Assembly (NCBI RefSeq): GCF_002005165.1 | Contig: NZ_CP019699.1 | Location: forward strand, 1,302,001 to 1,366,000 | Source of the DNA: Novibacillus thermophilus | GTDB taxonomy: Bacteria; Bacillota; Bacilli; Thermoactinomycetales; Novibacillaceae | Length of the DNA: 64,000 bases | Direction: 5' to 3' | In this document: positions 17,124-26,246 of the stretch, in pieces | Layout of the letters: the number at the start of each line of letters is the position of its first letter | How positions within the stretch are numbered: position 1 is the stretch's first letter | The notes under the pieces: model-generated | What the model was told of the DNA's origin: nothing | The model's input: the letters and a program-made list of their open reading frames with translations, nothing else | Databases searched by the model: none | Translations under genes and position numbers: made by a program

Positions 17124-18685
17124 TTGGGACGTTCTCCCAAAGTTATAACTGCTGCTCTCTTTGTCAGTGTACATCTCGCCTTGTTGGACGTCGGCCTTCT
17201 CGTACCCTCTTTGACTTCTATCGTTCAAGAGTGGAACGTATCGTACAGTTGGGTTATACAGGTCATCACGCTTTACGTCTTGATGCTCGTCGTCAGTGTG
17301 CCCTTCGTCACAGCGTTGTCTCGCCGTGTCGGTCGGCAGTTTACGTTGACGGCTTCGTTAGCGGTGTTCGGAATTGGCGCCATCATCTCTGGCATTTCTC
17401 CTAATTTTTTTACACTGCTTGTCGGTCGATTGTTACAAGGCGTTGGCGGCGGTGGTATGTTGGCGTTGGCGGCCCACTTGATCGAAAAGCGGGAAGGTGT
17501 GCGGCGTCTTGGGCCAGTTCGTATACCGCTGGCTGCTGGCGCGATATTGGCGTTCATGGTCGGCGGTTTAATTGCAACGACTTTCCATTGGCGCTACATC
17601 TTTATTCTTCAAATATGTCCGGCATTGTTGACGCTCGTCTTTATCGCGTGTAAACCGGGAAAAGGGCCTGCTGGCCGAAGGCCGCTTGATGCCGTCGGGC
17701 TGTTGCTATTTACTGCTGTCGTCGTGAGCTTGATGGCCGGGATTGCGTCCTTGCGACCGGAATCTTTTGGGGCGTCCGTGTTCAACAGAGACGTATTCCC
17801 GTTTCTCGTCGCTGCCGCCGGCCTCTTAGTCCCTTTTTTAATGGTAGAGCGGCTGCACGACGCCCCGATTTTGCCGTTCGATTTTTTTCGACGGCAGCGG
17901 AATGTGTTAGGGGCCCTCGTCAGCTTGTTTTCAGGCATGAGTTGGGGGCGTTGCTGTATATTCCGTCTTACGCAGAAAATGCGCTTCGCCTCAAAGGGGG
18001 AGCTGGTGGTTACTTGCTTGCCATTTTAGTCGTGGTCGTCGTCGGGGCCGCTGCCATTGCCCACCGGCCGGCTGAACAGTACGGTCAGGGGGAAACGGCG
18101 GCTGCCGGATTTATTTTGATGGCCTACGGCTATTTAATGTTGGGGACTGCGGTCACCGAGTTCTGGGGATTCGTGTTGTCCTTGATGATGACGGGACTTG
18201 GTATCGGAGTGACCGCAAATATGTTGTCCGAAGAATGGAACCAGCCTTCAGACAGTAGGGGGAAGCAGAACCGTACGATTTTGTCGGTCGTCCGCTATTT
18301 TCGCGTTTTCGGCATCACCATCGGTGCGGCGTTATTCTCTACATTTCTTTTACAGGCGACGGACAAAATTCCAGAGAGGGTCAGGGAATCGTTAGGTGTG
18401 ACATCTCCAGGCGAAGCGGGCGTCTCCGGTGGAGTGTTTGCCGAACTGGTGACCGGCAGTGCCCAGGTGATCGTGCCCGATGCCGATAGGTTGAGGGAAT
18501 ATGTCCCCGATCACATCGCAGATTCAACACAAGAGTTGATCGTCCGACAAATTATGCGCGTCATCCGCGGAACGTTGACAGAAGGCTATCAAGACTTGTT
18601 CGTGGCCGCTGCTATTTTTTCTGTCGTCGGGTTCGTATGTGCGTTGGCCGTTGTCCGCATGGAGCGAGACAGTTATGGGAAATAA
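17124..18685 (+). pseudogene. DHA2-type (EmrB/QacA-like) MFS drug exporter, frame broken by one base at a G5 run
   Basis: An MFS permease of about 520 residues with around 14 membrane segments, typical of the DHA2 drug:proton antiporter branch; motif C-like text (GRLLQGVGGGGMLAL) is clear. Two frames are needed: the first runs to about 17948 (NVLGALVSLFSGMSWG), the second continues ALLYIPSYAENALRLKGGAGG to the stop at 18685. One extra G in the run 17944-17948 joins them. The true N-terminus is uncertain: TTG 17124 (GGGGCGG upstream) is my choice, while an open frame extends back to GTG 17007. It sits where B. subtilis has a panE-like gene, between ylbP and bshC. Substrate unknown. Confidence 0.7.
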
Positions 18686-18696
18686 AGGGGGGGCGA

Positions 18697-18725
18697 TTTA
18701 AAGCAGTGGCACATCGTGCTATACT
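18697..18725 (+). promoter_or_regulatory. Possible sigma-A promoter upstream of bshC
   Basis: TTTAAA (18697-18702), a 17-bp spacer and TATACT (18720-18725). The -10 is strong and the -35 weak; about 155 bp of untranslated leader would precede bshC. Confidence 0.3.
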
Positions 18726-18883
18726 TGAGAGAATGAATGGCTCGTTCCACTTTCAGGACAGATCCCCGTGCCGATTATGCCGCATCAGTAAAATGAAAAT
18801 CGTGTGGCTCTTCACGCTGCACGCCTTGATGCTGGCGGCATGACAGCACATTATTTTGAGGGTAGAAAGGGATTGGAGTTCCG

Positions 18884-20512
18884 ATGCATATACAGCCAGT
18901 ACACCTGCCGCGGCGCCACTCGCTGTCGGATTTATACATACATGATTTTGAGCGCGTTTCGGCGTTATATGAATACCCTCCATACAGACAGGATAGTTTT
19001 GACAGGCGGTGGCAGAAGGTGACACGGGCAGAAAACCGCGCAGATCGCTCGGCGCTCGCAGAAGCCCTTCATGTTTACAATGAGCGCGTGAACCGGCACC
19101 AGGCGGTTCTCGACAATATTCGTCTGCTTGAACGGAGAGACAGCGTCGTCGTCATTGGAGGGCAGCAGGCAGGCGTGATGACTGGACCGCTCTACACGAT
19201 CAGTAAGGCGGTTACGATCTTGCAATTGGCCCGCGAACAACAGGAAAAGTTAGGGGTTCCCGTCGTACCCGTGTTTTGGATTGCCGGAGAAGATCACGAC
19301 TTGCTGGAAGTAAACCACGTCTGGGTGACGGGTGAAGACATGCGGCTACGAAAAGTGAGGATGGGTCAGGACGACGGCTTCAAGCGTTCGATCGGCCTTC
19401 GACCGTTGACTTTGTCAGAAGTTGACACATTTTTGAAGGCGGTAGCTGACGCCCACCCGGATTCTCACTATAAAAATACGTGGCTCCATAAGCTGCGTCA
19501 GTTGGCTGAACAGTCGAAAACGTGGAGCGACTGGTTTGCCCAAATCTTTCACTGGTTTTTCGCCCGTGCCGGGCTCGTCCTCTTCGACTCGGCCGCAGGG
19601 GAGTTCAAGCAGGTCGCAGCCCCGTTTTATGCGCGGTTGATTGAAGAAGCTGAACGGCTAAACGAAGCGGTCTTGGCCGGAACTCGCCACGTAGAGCAGC
19701 TAGGTTTTCGCCCGCAGGTCGAGGTGCTCCCGCAGCAGGCTAACCTGTTCGTGGAGGAAAACGGGGAACGTCAGCTGTTGCTCAAACAGGGGGACGCGTA
19801 TACGAGTAAAGGCGAAGGTGCGCATTACACCGCCAGTCAATTGAAGGATCTCGCCTGTACACAGCCGGAAAAGTTCAGCACCAATGTCGTATCGCGCCCG
19901 CTGTTGCAAGATTATTTGTTTCCGACGCTGGCTTGCGTTCTCGGACCGGGAGAAATTGCTTACTGGGGCCAGTACAGGCAAGCTTTCACTTTATTCGGGC
20001 ATCAGATGCCAGTCCTCCACCCCCGCGTAGGTTTCACCCTCGTTGAACGCCCGGTTGCCAAAACGATGCAATCGTTTGACTTGTCGCCGATTGACGCGAT
20101 GTTTCGTCTGGACGACTTTCGCGAACAGTGGCTTCGCACACAGGAAGACATAGACGTTGAGGCGTTGTTCTCCCAATTAGCTGAAGGGATGGCACAATTG
20201 CACGAGACGACATTACAGCCGTTGCGATCGGTTAACCGCGGCGTAGAGGAACTTGCAGCGAAGAACCGTGAACGCATCTTGCGCGAATTGGAGTATTTGG
20301 AAGGACAGGTACAGAAAGCGATTCGTTTGAAACATCGCGCTGTTCTGCAACAGTTCGACCGCGTCCAGCTTAGTTTGATGCCGCACGGTAAACTTCAGGA
20401 GCGTGTGTACAATGTGTTTCGCTACGTCAACCTGTACGGACGGGACTGGCTAGATACGTTAATCGGAGAGCGCCTCGATTTAACGCATTCCCACTACATG
20501 GTATACTTGTGA
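18884..20512 (+). CDS. bshC: Bacillithiol biosynthesis cysteine-adding enzyme BshC
   Basis: 542 residues, the usual BshC length. It adds L-cysteine to glucosaminyl-malate, the last step of bacillithiol synthesis. Typical stretches are visible: VVIGGQQAGVMTGPLYTISKA (a Rossmann-like nucleotide-binding motif near residue 90), FWIAGEDHDLLEVNH, and ACVLGPGEIAYWGQYRQAF near residue 350, with a C-terminal coiled coil. The gene stands just before the division cluster, as yllA does in B. subtilis. ATG 18884 is preceded by a weak AAAGGG/GGAG site. Its presence shows that this organism uses bacillithiol as its low-molecular-weight thiol. Confidence 0.93.
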   Translation: MHIQPVHLPRRHSLSDLYIHDFERVSALYEYPPYRQDSFDRRWQKVTRAENRADRSALAEALHVYNERVNRHQAVLDNIRLLERRDSVVVIGGQQAGVMTGPLYTISKAVTILQLAREQQEKLGVPVVPVFWIAGEDHDLLEVNHVWVTGEDMRLRKVRMGQDDGFKRSIGLRPLTLSEVDTFLKAVADAHPDSHYKNTWLHKLRQLAEQSKTWSDWFAQIFHWFFARAGLVLFDSAAGEFKQVAAPFYARLIEEAERLNEAVLAGTRHVEQLGFRPQVEVLPQQANLFVEENGERQLLLKQGDAYTSKGEGAHYTASQLKDLACTQPEKFSTNVVSRPLLQDYLFPTLACVLGPGEIAYWGQYRQAFTLFGHQMPVLHPRVGFTLVERPVAKTMQSFDLSPIDAMFRLDDFREQWLRTQEDIDVEALFSQLAEGMAQLHETTLQPLRSVNRGVEELAAKNRERILRELEYLEGQVQKAIRLKHRAVLQQFDRVQLSLMPHGKLQERVYNVFRYVNLYGRDWLDTLIGERLDLTHSHYMVYL

Positions 20513-20572
20513 TGTTTCCGGTCACTTGTAAGTTTTGCCAACCGTTACAGTTCAAATGTGGAGGTAGTCGAG

Positions 20573-21832
20573 ATGAACGCGAGAGAAAAAAGTCAGATTG
20601 AGAACATCGGACTAGCAAAAGACGGCCATTTGAAAATCGCATGGGTAAAGGAACACATGCCGGTGTTGAACCGCATACGGGCCCAATTTGAGGAAGAACA
20701 GCCGTTTGCCGGTCTTAAAGTCGCTATTTCACTCCATTTGGAGGCCAAGACGGCTTATTTGGCGAAAGTGATTCAAGCGGGGGGAGCCGATGTGACCATC
20801 ACCGGGAGCAATCCGCTGTCCACTCAAGATGACGTCTGTGCCGCCCTCGTCGAGGACGGCATTACGGTGTTTGCCCGCTACAATCCGGAACCTGACGAAT
20901 ACAAAGAGCATTTAATCCGCACTCTGGAAACGGAGCCAGACTTGATTATTGACGACGGCGGAGACCTCGTCAGCATCTTGCACGACGAGCGCCAAGATCT
21001 GATTTCCCGTGTGCGCGGGGGCGCTGAAGAAACGACGACAGGCATTTTGCGCTTGAAATCGCTGGAAAAATCGGGAGAGTTAAAGTTCCCGATGATTGCC
21101 GTCAACGACGCCTACTGCAAGTACTTGTTCGACAACCGATACGGAACGGGACAGTCGGTCTGGGACGGGATTAACCGGACGACCAACCTCGTCGTCGCAG
21201 GCAAGACTGTTGTAGTGGTCGGTTATGGATGGTGCGGCCGCGGCGTGGCCATGCGAGCCAAAGGGCTTGGAGCAAAAGTCGTCGTCTGTGAAGTGGACGC
21301 CATTAAAGCAGTTGAAGCACACATGGACGGACACACTGTGCTGCCGATGACAGAGGCGGCCAAAGTCGGGGATTATTTCGTGACGGTTACTGGCAACTAC
21401 GGTGCCATTAGTCGAGAGCATTTCACTGTGATGAAGGATGGTGCCGTACTGGCGAATGCCGGTCACTTTGACGTGGAAGTGGACAAGGCGGCTTTGGAAG
21501 AAATGGCGGCGGAGAAACGCGAAGTCCGCAAAAATATCGACGAGTATGTCATGCCGGACGGACGAAGGTTGTACTTATTGGCTGAAGGGCGGTTAGTTAA
21601 CTTAGCTGCAGGGGACGGTCATCCGGCGGAAATTATGGACATGACGTTTGCCTTGCAGGCCTTGTCATTGAAATACGTCAGTGAAAGGTACGAGACACTA
21701 GGAAGCAAGGTACACACAGTTCCGTATGAGCTCGACGAAGCAGTCGCCCGCTTTAAACTGGAAGCACTCGGCATCCAGCTCGACACACTGAGCGATGAGC
21801 AAAAAAGGTACTTAGAAAGCTGGAAGTGGTGA
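20573..21832 (+). CDS. ahcY: S-adenosylhomocysteine hydrolase
   Basis: 419 residues. It reversibly splits S-adenosylhomocysteine into adenosine and homocysteine, removing the inhibitor of SAM-dependent methyltransferases. Visible are the substrate region SLHLEAKTAYLAKVIQ and the NAD-binding loop VVVVGYGWCGRGVAMRAKG. It is of the shorter class (about 400-420 residues), found in Thermotoga and archaea, not the roughly 470-residue form. Many Bacillus species use the MtnN/LuxS route instead, so its place between bshC and mraZ is noteworthy. ATG 20573 follows GGAGGT. It is 60 bp after bshC and probably co-transcribed; a terminator follows. Confidence 0.95.
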   Translation: MNAREKSQIENIGLAKDGHLKIAWVKEHMPVLNRIRAQFEEEQPFAGLKVAISLHLEAKTAYLAKVIQAGGADVTITGSNPLSTQDDVCAALVEDGITVFARYNPEPDEYKEHLIRTLETEPDLIIDDGGDLVSILHDERQDLISRVRGGAEETTTGILRLKSLEKSGELKFPMIAVNDAYCKYLFDNRYGTGQSVWDGINRTTNLVVAGKTVVVVGYGWCGRGVAMRAKGLGAKVVVCEVDAIKAVEAHMDGHTVLPMTEAAKVGDYFVTVTGNYGAISREHFTVMKDGAVLANAGHFDVEVDKAALEEMAAEKREVRKNIDEYVMPDGRRLYLLAEGRLVNLAAGDGHPAEIMDMTFALQALSLKYVSERYETLGSKVHTVPYELDEAVARFKLEALGIQLDTLSDEQKRYLESWKW

Positions 21833-21877
21833 GATCCTGTTCAGTGCGTTAACAACAATTTCCATAAAAAAATTCTC

Positions 21878-21906
21878 AATCCTGCACGGTTTGTGCAGGA
21901 TTTTTT
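21878..21906 (+). terminator. Rho-independent terminator after ahcY
   Basis: AATCCTGCAC (21878-21887) and GTGCAGGATT (21893-21902) pair perfectly, followed by T6. It separates the bshC-ahcY unit from the dcw cluster. Confidence 0.9.
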
Positions 21907-21932
21907 GTGCGATCTGTTGTATACTATAGTTG

Positions 21933-21967
21933 TGGTGGAAAGTGGGGAAAAGTGGGGACAAAGGGTG
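21933..21967 (+). promoter_or_regulatory. MraZ operator: four 5-bp repeats at 10-bp steps
   Basis: Repeats TGGTG (21933), TGGGG (21943), TGGGG (21953) and GGGTG (21963) start exactly 10 bp apart, separated by 5-bp spacers, as in known MraZ binding sites upstream of dcw clusters. Two overlapping candidate -10 boxes (TATACT 21920-21925, TATAGT 21925-21930) lie just before, so the repeats would cover the transcription start. MraZ bound here would repress its own operon. Confidence 0.75.
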
Positions 21968-21987
21968 AATAAAGGAGGGATAGTGGT

Positions 21988-22419
21988 ATGTTCATGGGTG
22001 AATACCGCCATACAATCGACGACAAAGGACGTATCATTATCCCTGCCAAATTTCGCGACGAGTTGGGAAAAACATTCGTCGTCACCCGCGGCTTGGACAA
22101 TTGTCTGTTTGCCTACCCTTCCCCTGAGTGGCAACAGTTGGAACAAAAATTGAAAACATTGCCGTTTACGCGTTCTGACGCCCGGGCCTTCACACGCTTT
22201 TTCTTTTCTGGGGCGACTGAGGTCGAGTTAGACAAGCAAGGGCGAATTAATGTCCCTGGCAACTTGCGGCAGTATGCCAAGTTGGAAAAGGAGTGTGTCG
22301 TGCTCGGCGTTTCCAACCGCGTGGAGATTTGGAGTAAGCGCATATGGGAAGACTACTTTCAAGAATCTGAAGAATCGTTTAACGACATTGCTGAAAAGCT
22401 TGTGGACCTTGAGTTGTAA
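21988..22419 (+). CDS. mraZ: Transcriptional regulator MraZ
   Basis: 143 residues with the two SpoVT/AbrB-like DXXXR repeats of MraZ: residues 5-50 ([21 protein letters not shown]) and 80-125 ([20 protein letters not shown]). It forms a ring-shaped oligomer that binds direct repeats at its own promoter and controls the dcw genes. It starts the cluster and is followed about 50 bp later by rsmH. ATG 21988 is preceded by AAAGGAGGGA. Confidence 0.97.
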   Translation: MFMGEYRHTIDDKGRIIIPAKFRDELGKTFVVTRGLDNCLFAYPSPEWQQLEQKLKTLPFTRSDARAFTRFFFSGATEVELDKQGRINVPGNLRQYAKLEKECVVLGVSNRVEIWSKRIWEDYFQESEESFNDIAEKLVDLEL

Positions 22420-22469
22420 CGGTTTAGCCGATCGTCGAGCCTCGCTGTCCATAGTGGAGTGACTTTACG

Positions 22470-23417
22470 ATGTTTCGACACCGCCCCGTTTTGTTGCGAG
22501 AAACGATTGCCGGTTTAAACATTAAGCCGGACGGAACGTATGTGGACGCCACCCTCGGTGGGGCCGGACACAGTCAACGCATTGCGAGTCAACTGTCAGA
22601 TGACGGGCGTTTGATTGGAATTGATCAGGATGAAGCGGCCCTGGATGCGGCTCGTCAACGCTTAGCAGACGCGCCGTGCCACGTTGAACTCGTAAAGGCA
22701 AACTTTCGTCATCTGTCAGATGTGTTGGATGACCTGCAACTCAAAACGGTAGACGGTGTGTTGTTTGACGTTGGCGTGTCTTCGTTCCAGTTAGAGACGG
22801 CTGAGCGCGGATTCAGTTACCACACCGAAGCGGTGTTGGACATGCGCATGGATTTGAACAACCCGCTTACGGCATACAAGGTGGTCAACGAGTGGGACGG
22901 GAACGAAATCGCCCGCATCTTGCGGCGATACGGGGAAGAGAAGTACGCGCGAAACATTGCCAGTGCCATCACAAGATACCGGGCGAAAAAAACGATTGAA
23001 ACGACGACAGAACTGGCAGGAATCGTGAAGAGCGCGATACCGGCTGCTGCGAGGCGTCAAGGACCCCATCCGGCCAGGCGCACGTTTCAGGCGATCCGCA
23101 TCGCGGTCAACGACGAATTGGGAGCATTGGGAGACGGACTGGACGCGGCCATTGAACGCACGGCAGTAGGCGGCCGCATTTGTGTCATTACGTTTCACTC
23201 TTTGGAAGACCGCCTGGTGAAAGAACGGTTTCGCAAAGGGAGTGAAGGGTGCACGTGTCCGCCTGATTTTCCAGTGTGTGTGTGTGGACATCGCCAGACA
23301 CTTAAAATTGTCAACCGCAAGCCCATTATCCCATCAGAAGCTGAAGTAGAAGACAACCCGCGGGCGCGTTCGGCGAAGCTGAGGATTGCCGAGAAATGGA
23401 AGGAGGAAAGCAAGTGA
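22470..23417 (+). CDS. rsmH: 16S rRNA (cytosine-1402-N4)-methyltransferase RsmH
   Basis: 315 residues. It methylates the exocyclic N4 of C1402 in the ribosomal P site using SAM. The start MFRHRPVLLRE is diagnostic, followed by the SAM loop VDATLGGAGHS at residues 25-35, the FDVGVSSFQL catalytic motif, the RTFQAIRIAVNDEL segment and the SLEDRLVKERF motif. It is the second dcw gene; its stop codon overlaps the GTG start of ftsL, implying translational coupling. Confidence 0.97.
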   Translation: MFRHRPVLLRETIAGLNIKPDGTYVDATLGGAGHSQRIASQLSDDGRLIGIDQDEAALDAARQRLADAPCHVELVKANFRHLSDVLDDLQLKTVDGVLFDVGVSSFQLETAERGFSYHTEAVLDMRMDLNNPLTAYKVVNEWDGNEIARILRRYGEEKYARNIASAITRYRAKKTIETTTELAGIVKSAIPAAARRQGPHPARRTFQAIRIAVNDELGALGDGLDAAIERTAVGGRICVITFHSLEDRLVKERFRKGSEGCTCPPDFPVCVCGHRQTLKIVNRKPIIPSEAEVEDNPRARSAKLRIAEKWKEESK

Positions 23418-23818
23418 AGACGTACGGAAATCTTGCAACTGTACCAAAACCGAAACCGAGGACACGGCGTGTCACGCGGAAAGTGATCCGCAAAAAAGGA
23501 CTGCCTGTCAAGGAAAAACTGTTATACTTGTGCACCGTTATCGTGTTTGTCCTCATCACAAGCTGGGTGCTTTCTCAACAGGCGGAACTGGCAGAAATCA
23601 ATTACGAGATTCAAAAGGTTGAAGAACAGGTAGTTCAAGTGGAAGACCACATCACGACACTGGAATCAAAAGAAAAAGAACTGCTTGAGCCAGAGCGGAT
23701 TAAAAGGATGGCAAGGGAGAGGGGCCTCGTGTTTGATCCGTCCAGAATTCGGTCGGCCACAGGCGAAGAGGACCGCGAAAAAGAACATTCTGATAATGCC
23801 GTGAAAGACAACTTTTAA
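23414..23818 (+). CDS. ftsL: Cell division protein FtsL
   Basis: 134 residues: basic cytoplasmic N-terminus, one transmembrane helix (about 42-62, LLYLCTVIVFVLITSWVLS) and an extracellular coiled coil with a leucine-zipper pattern, the FtsL layout. With DivIB and DivIC it forms the complex that activates septal synthases. The start is GTG 23414, overlapping the rsmH stop, with GGAGGAA upstream; the ATG at 23396 would place the ribosome site inside the gene. The sequence itself is poorly conserved, so position in the cluster is a major part of the evidence. Confidence 0.88.
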   Translation: MKTYGNLATVPKPKPRTRRVTRKVIRKKGLPVKEKLLYLCTVIVFVLITSWVLSQQAELAEINYEIQKVEEQVVQVEDHITTLESKEKELLEPERIKRMARERGLVFDPSRIRSATGEEDREKEHSDNAVKDNF

Positions 23819-23839
23819 GTACGGGAGAGAGTGCTCGAA

Positions 23840-26059
23840 ATGAAGCGAACCACCCTGGAAATGCGCCTGCGATTACTTGTGATCGGGCTGGTTCTGGTCG
23901 TGTTAATGACGACACTCGTCGGGCGCCTGTTTTACATTCAGGGGGTCAAGGCAGAGGAATACACCGAGCAGGCCAGACAATTTTGGGTCAAAGAAGAAGT
24001 GTTAAAACCGAAACGGGGATCGATTTTGGACCGGGGCGGCGATGTCCTGGCCCAAGAGACGCAAGCTTATACGATTGCCGTCTATTTGCCGTCGTTTCGA
24101 AAAGGAGACACATCGCCAGAAGAAGCGGCCCGGCAGTTAGCTCCGTTGCTGAGAATGAGTGAAGCAGACATCGCGCAACGCCTTTCACGGAAAGACGTTG
24201 ACCAAGTGGAGTTAAAGACGTCAGGGTTTAGCTTTAAAGTGAGTAAAGACGTGAAAGACGACGTAATGGAACTCGGGTTAGAAGGAGTGCACGCGATCCC
24301 GACGACGGAAAGGTTTTATCTCAACCACTCCCTCGCTGCCCACGTCCTCGGTTTTTTGAACAACGAAGGCGATCCTGTCAAAGGGGCAGAGGCAGCGTAC
24401 AACGAGCTGATGCAGGGGAAGCCGGGCAAAGCGTTTTTCAGTCAAGACCGAAACGGGATTGAAGTCGCCAGTCGGGAAAAACAGTTTGATCCACCGGTTA
24501 ACGGGAACGACGTCGTCTTAACCATCGATCGGCGTGTGCAGGAAATCGTCGAAAAGGCGCTGGACGAAGCAGTGCAAGAATGGTCACCTGTCGGGGCGAC
24601 TGCGATCGTCATGAATCCGAAAAACGGTGAGATTTTGGCGATGGCTAACAGGCCGACGTACAATCCGAACGAGTTTTACAACGCTGACGAAACAGAGTTA
24701 CTTAACATCGCGACGGAAAGTGTGTTTGAACCCGGATCGACGTTTAAAATTATTACACTCGCTGCGGCACTGGAAGAGGGTAAATTTCATCCCGATGCCA
24801 CCTACAGATCCGGCGCTATTGAGGTGGACAATGTCGAGCTTCACGACTGGCGCCCTGGGGGATGGGGCGAGATAACGTACGCTGAAGGTGTGCAGCTCTC
24901 GAGCAACGTCGCCTTTGTCCGCTTGCAGCAGATGTTAGGGAAATCGTTTGATACATACGTTGAGCGCTTCGGTTTTGGGCCGTACGGCGAAGCGCGCACT
25001 GGAACACCGACTGGCATCGACTTAAATGAAGAGAGCGGTTTGTTGCCGGACCCGAAACGCTTGCAGCAAAGCCGTTTGGAAAGGGCAACGTCATCGTACG
25101 GACACGGACTGTCGGCCACACCGATTCAGCTCGTCTCAGCCTATTCCGCTGCTATTAACGGTGGGACGCTGTATAAGCCGCAATTGTTGAAAGAAGTGCG
25201 GCATCCTGAAACAGGGGCTGTACTGGAAGAAACGAAGCCGTTGCCCATTCGGGACAACATCATTTCGGAGGAGACGTCACGTCACGTAAGAGAGCTGTTG
25301 TACAGTGTCGTCAACGGAGAAAAGGGGACTGGCAAAGGGGCCAGCGTTCCCGGTTACAGCATCGGAGGGAAAACGGGGACGGCCAACAAATACAAGTCCC
25401 CGTATTCGTACGTTTCCTTTGTCGGTTTTGCCCCCGCCGACGACCCTGAAGTCATCTTGTACGTCGCGTTGGATGAACCGAAGAGCCAAGACGCGACAGG
25501 AGGTAACACAGTCGCGCCCATTGCACGTACGATTTTTGAGCAAATGTTGCCCCTTTTGCGCATCGAACCGTCATCGGGTGATCAAGGGGCAGACGGCGGC
25601 GTTCCAAGTGAAGAAAAAGAAGTTGAAAGCGAGTTAGACCCATCCACCGTTGTGTTGCCGGATGTTCAAGGAAAACGTCTCGAGGAAGCGCAACAAGAAC
25701 TTAAGTCCCTGTCCCTCGAAAGCGAAGTGCTAGGAGCGGGAGACGAGGTGTTGGACCAGGTGCCGGAATCCGGGACAGTCGATCGGTCGAGAACGGTTTA
25801 CTTGCTCACTGAAGAGCCGTCTGCCGTGACAATGCCCGACTTGCGATTTAAATCGTTGCGTGAAGCAATGGCCATTTGTGACATGCTGGGACTCGAGGTC
25901 CGTGTGGACGGAGAAGGGTACGTGTACGCCCAGAGCATTGAACCGGGCGCACGCCTGCTGGATACTGACTCCATCAATCTCGTACTCAAATCGAATGCCG
26001 AAATATACGAGAGTTTGGCCGAAGAAGAGGAGGAAAGCGAAAATCGGGACCTAGACTGA
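23840..26059 (+). CDS. pbpB: Penicillin-binding protein 2B, septal class B transpeptidase
   Basis: 739 residues. A short cytoplasmic tail and membrane anchor precede the pedestal domain (KRGSILDRGG), and the transpeptidase follows with active-site SxxK in GSTFKI, SxN in LSSNVAF and KTG in GGKTGTAN. Two PASTA domains close the protein (about 590-650 and 655-720), then a Glu-rich tail. It cross-links septal peptidoglycan at division and is the B. subtilis PbpB equivalent. ATG 23840 has GGGAGAG upstream; a GTG at 23831 is also in frame. It sits 21 bp after ftsL in the operon. Confidence 0.95.
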   Translation: MKRTTLEMRLRLLVIGLVLVVLMTTLVGRLFYIQGVKAEEYTEQARQFWVKEEVLKPKRGSILDRGGDVLAQETQAYTIAVYLPSFRKGDTSPEEAARQLAPLLRMSEADIAQRLSRKDVDQVELKTSGFSFKVSKDVKDDVMELGLEGVHAIPTTERFYLNHSLAAHVLGFLNNEGDPVKGAEAAYNELMQGKPGKAFFSQDRNGIEVASREKQFDPPVNGNDVVLTIDRRVQEIVEKALDEAVQEWSPVGATAIVMNPKNGEILAMANRPTYNPNEFYNADETELLNIATESVFEPGSTFKIITLAAALEEGKFHPDATYRSGAIEVDNVELHDWRPGGWGEITYAEGVQLSSNVAFVRLQQMLGKSFDTYVERFGFGPYGEARTGTPTGIDLNEESGLLPDPKRLQQSRLERATSSYGHGLSATPIQLVSAYSAAINGGTLYKPQLLKEVRHPETGAVLEETKPLPIRDNIISEETSRHVRELLYSVVNGEKGTGKGASVPGYSIGGKTGTANKYKSPYSYVSFVGFAPADDPEVILYVALDEPKSQDATGGNTVAPIARTIFEQMLPLLRIEPSSGDQGADGGVPSEEKEVESELDPSTVVLPDVQGKRLEEAQQELKSLSLESEVLGAGDEVLDQVPESGTVDRSRTVYLLTEEPSAVTMPDLRFKSLREAMAICDMLGLEVRVDGEGYVYAQSIEPGARLLDTDSINLVLKSNAEIYESLAEEEEESENRDLD

Positions 26060-26184
26060 GAGGAGGTCTCACGGACGTGTGAGACGAATGAGGCGGTAAA
26101 AAATTCGCCGTCCATGGCGTGGAAGGCTTTAAGCCGGTGTTGACCGACAGCATTCACAGCCAACCAGCTGCTCCTTCCGTCTTG

Positions 26185-26214
26185 TTCTATTTGCGGGACA
26201 AGGCGAATACAGAT
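26185..26214 (+). promoter_or_regulatory. Possible sigma-E promoter of spoVD
   Basis: GAATACAGAT (26205-26214) resembles the sigma-E -10 (CATACANT), and TTCTATTT (26185-26192) lies at about the right distance for the -35. In B. subtilis spoVD has its own sigma-E promoter, which fits the 187-bp gap here. The match is partial. Confidence 0.35.
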
Positions 26215-26246
26215 GTACAAATGTCAGCTCCGGGAGGAACACAGCC

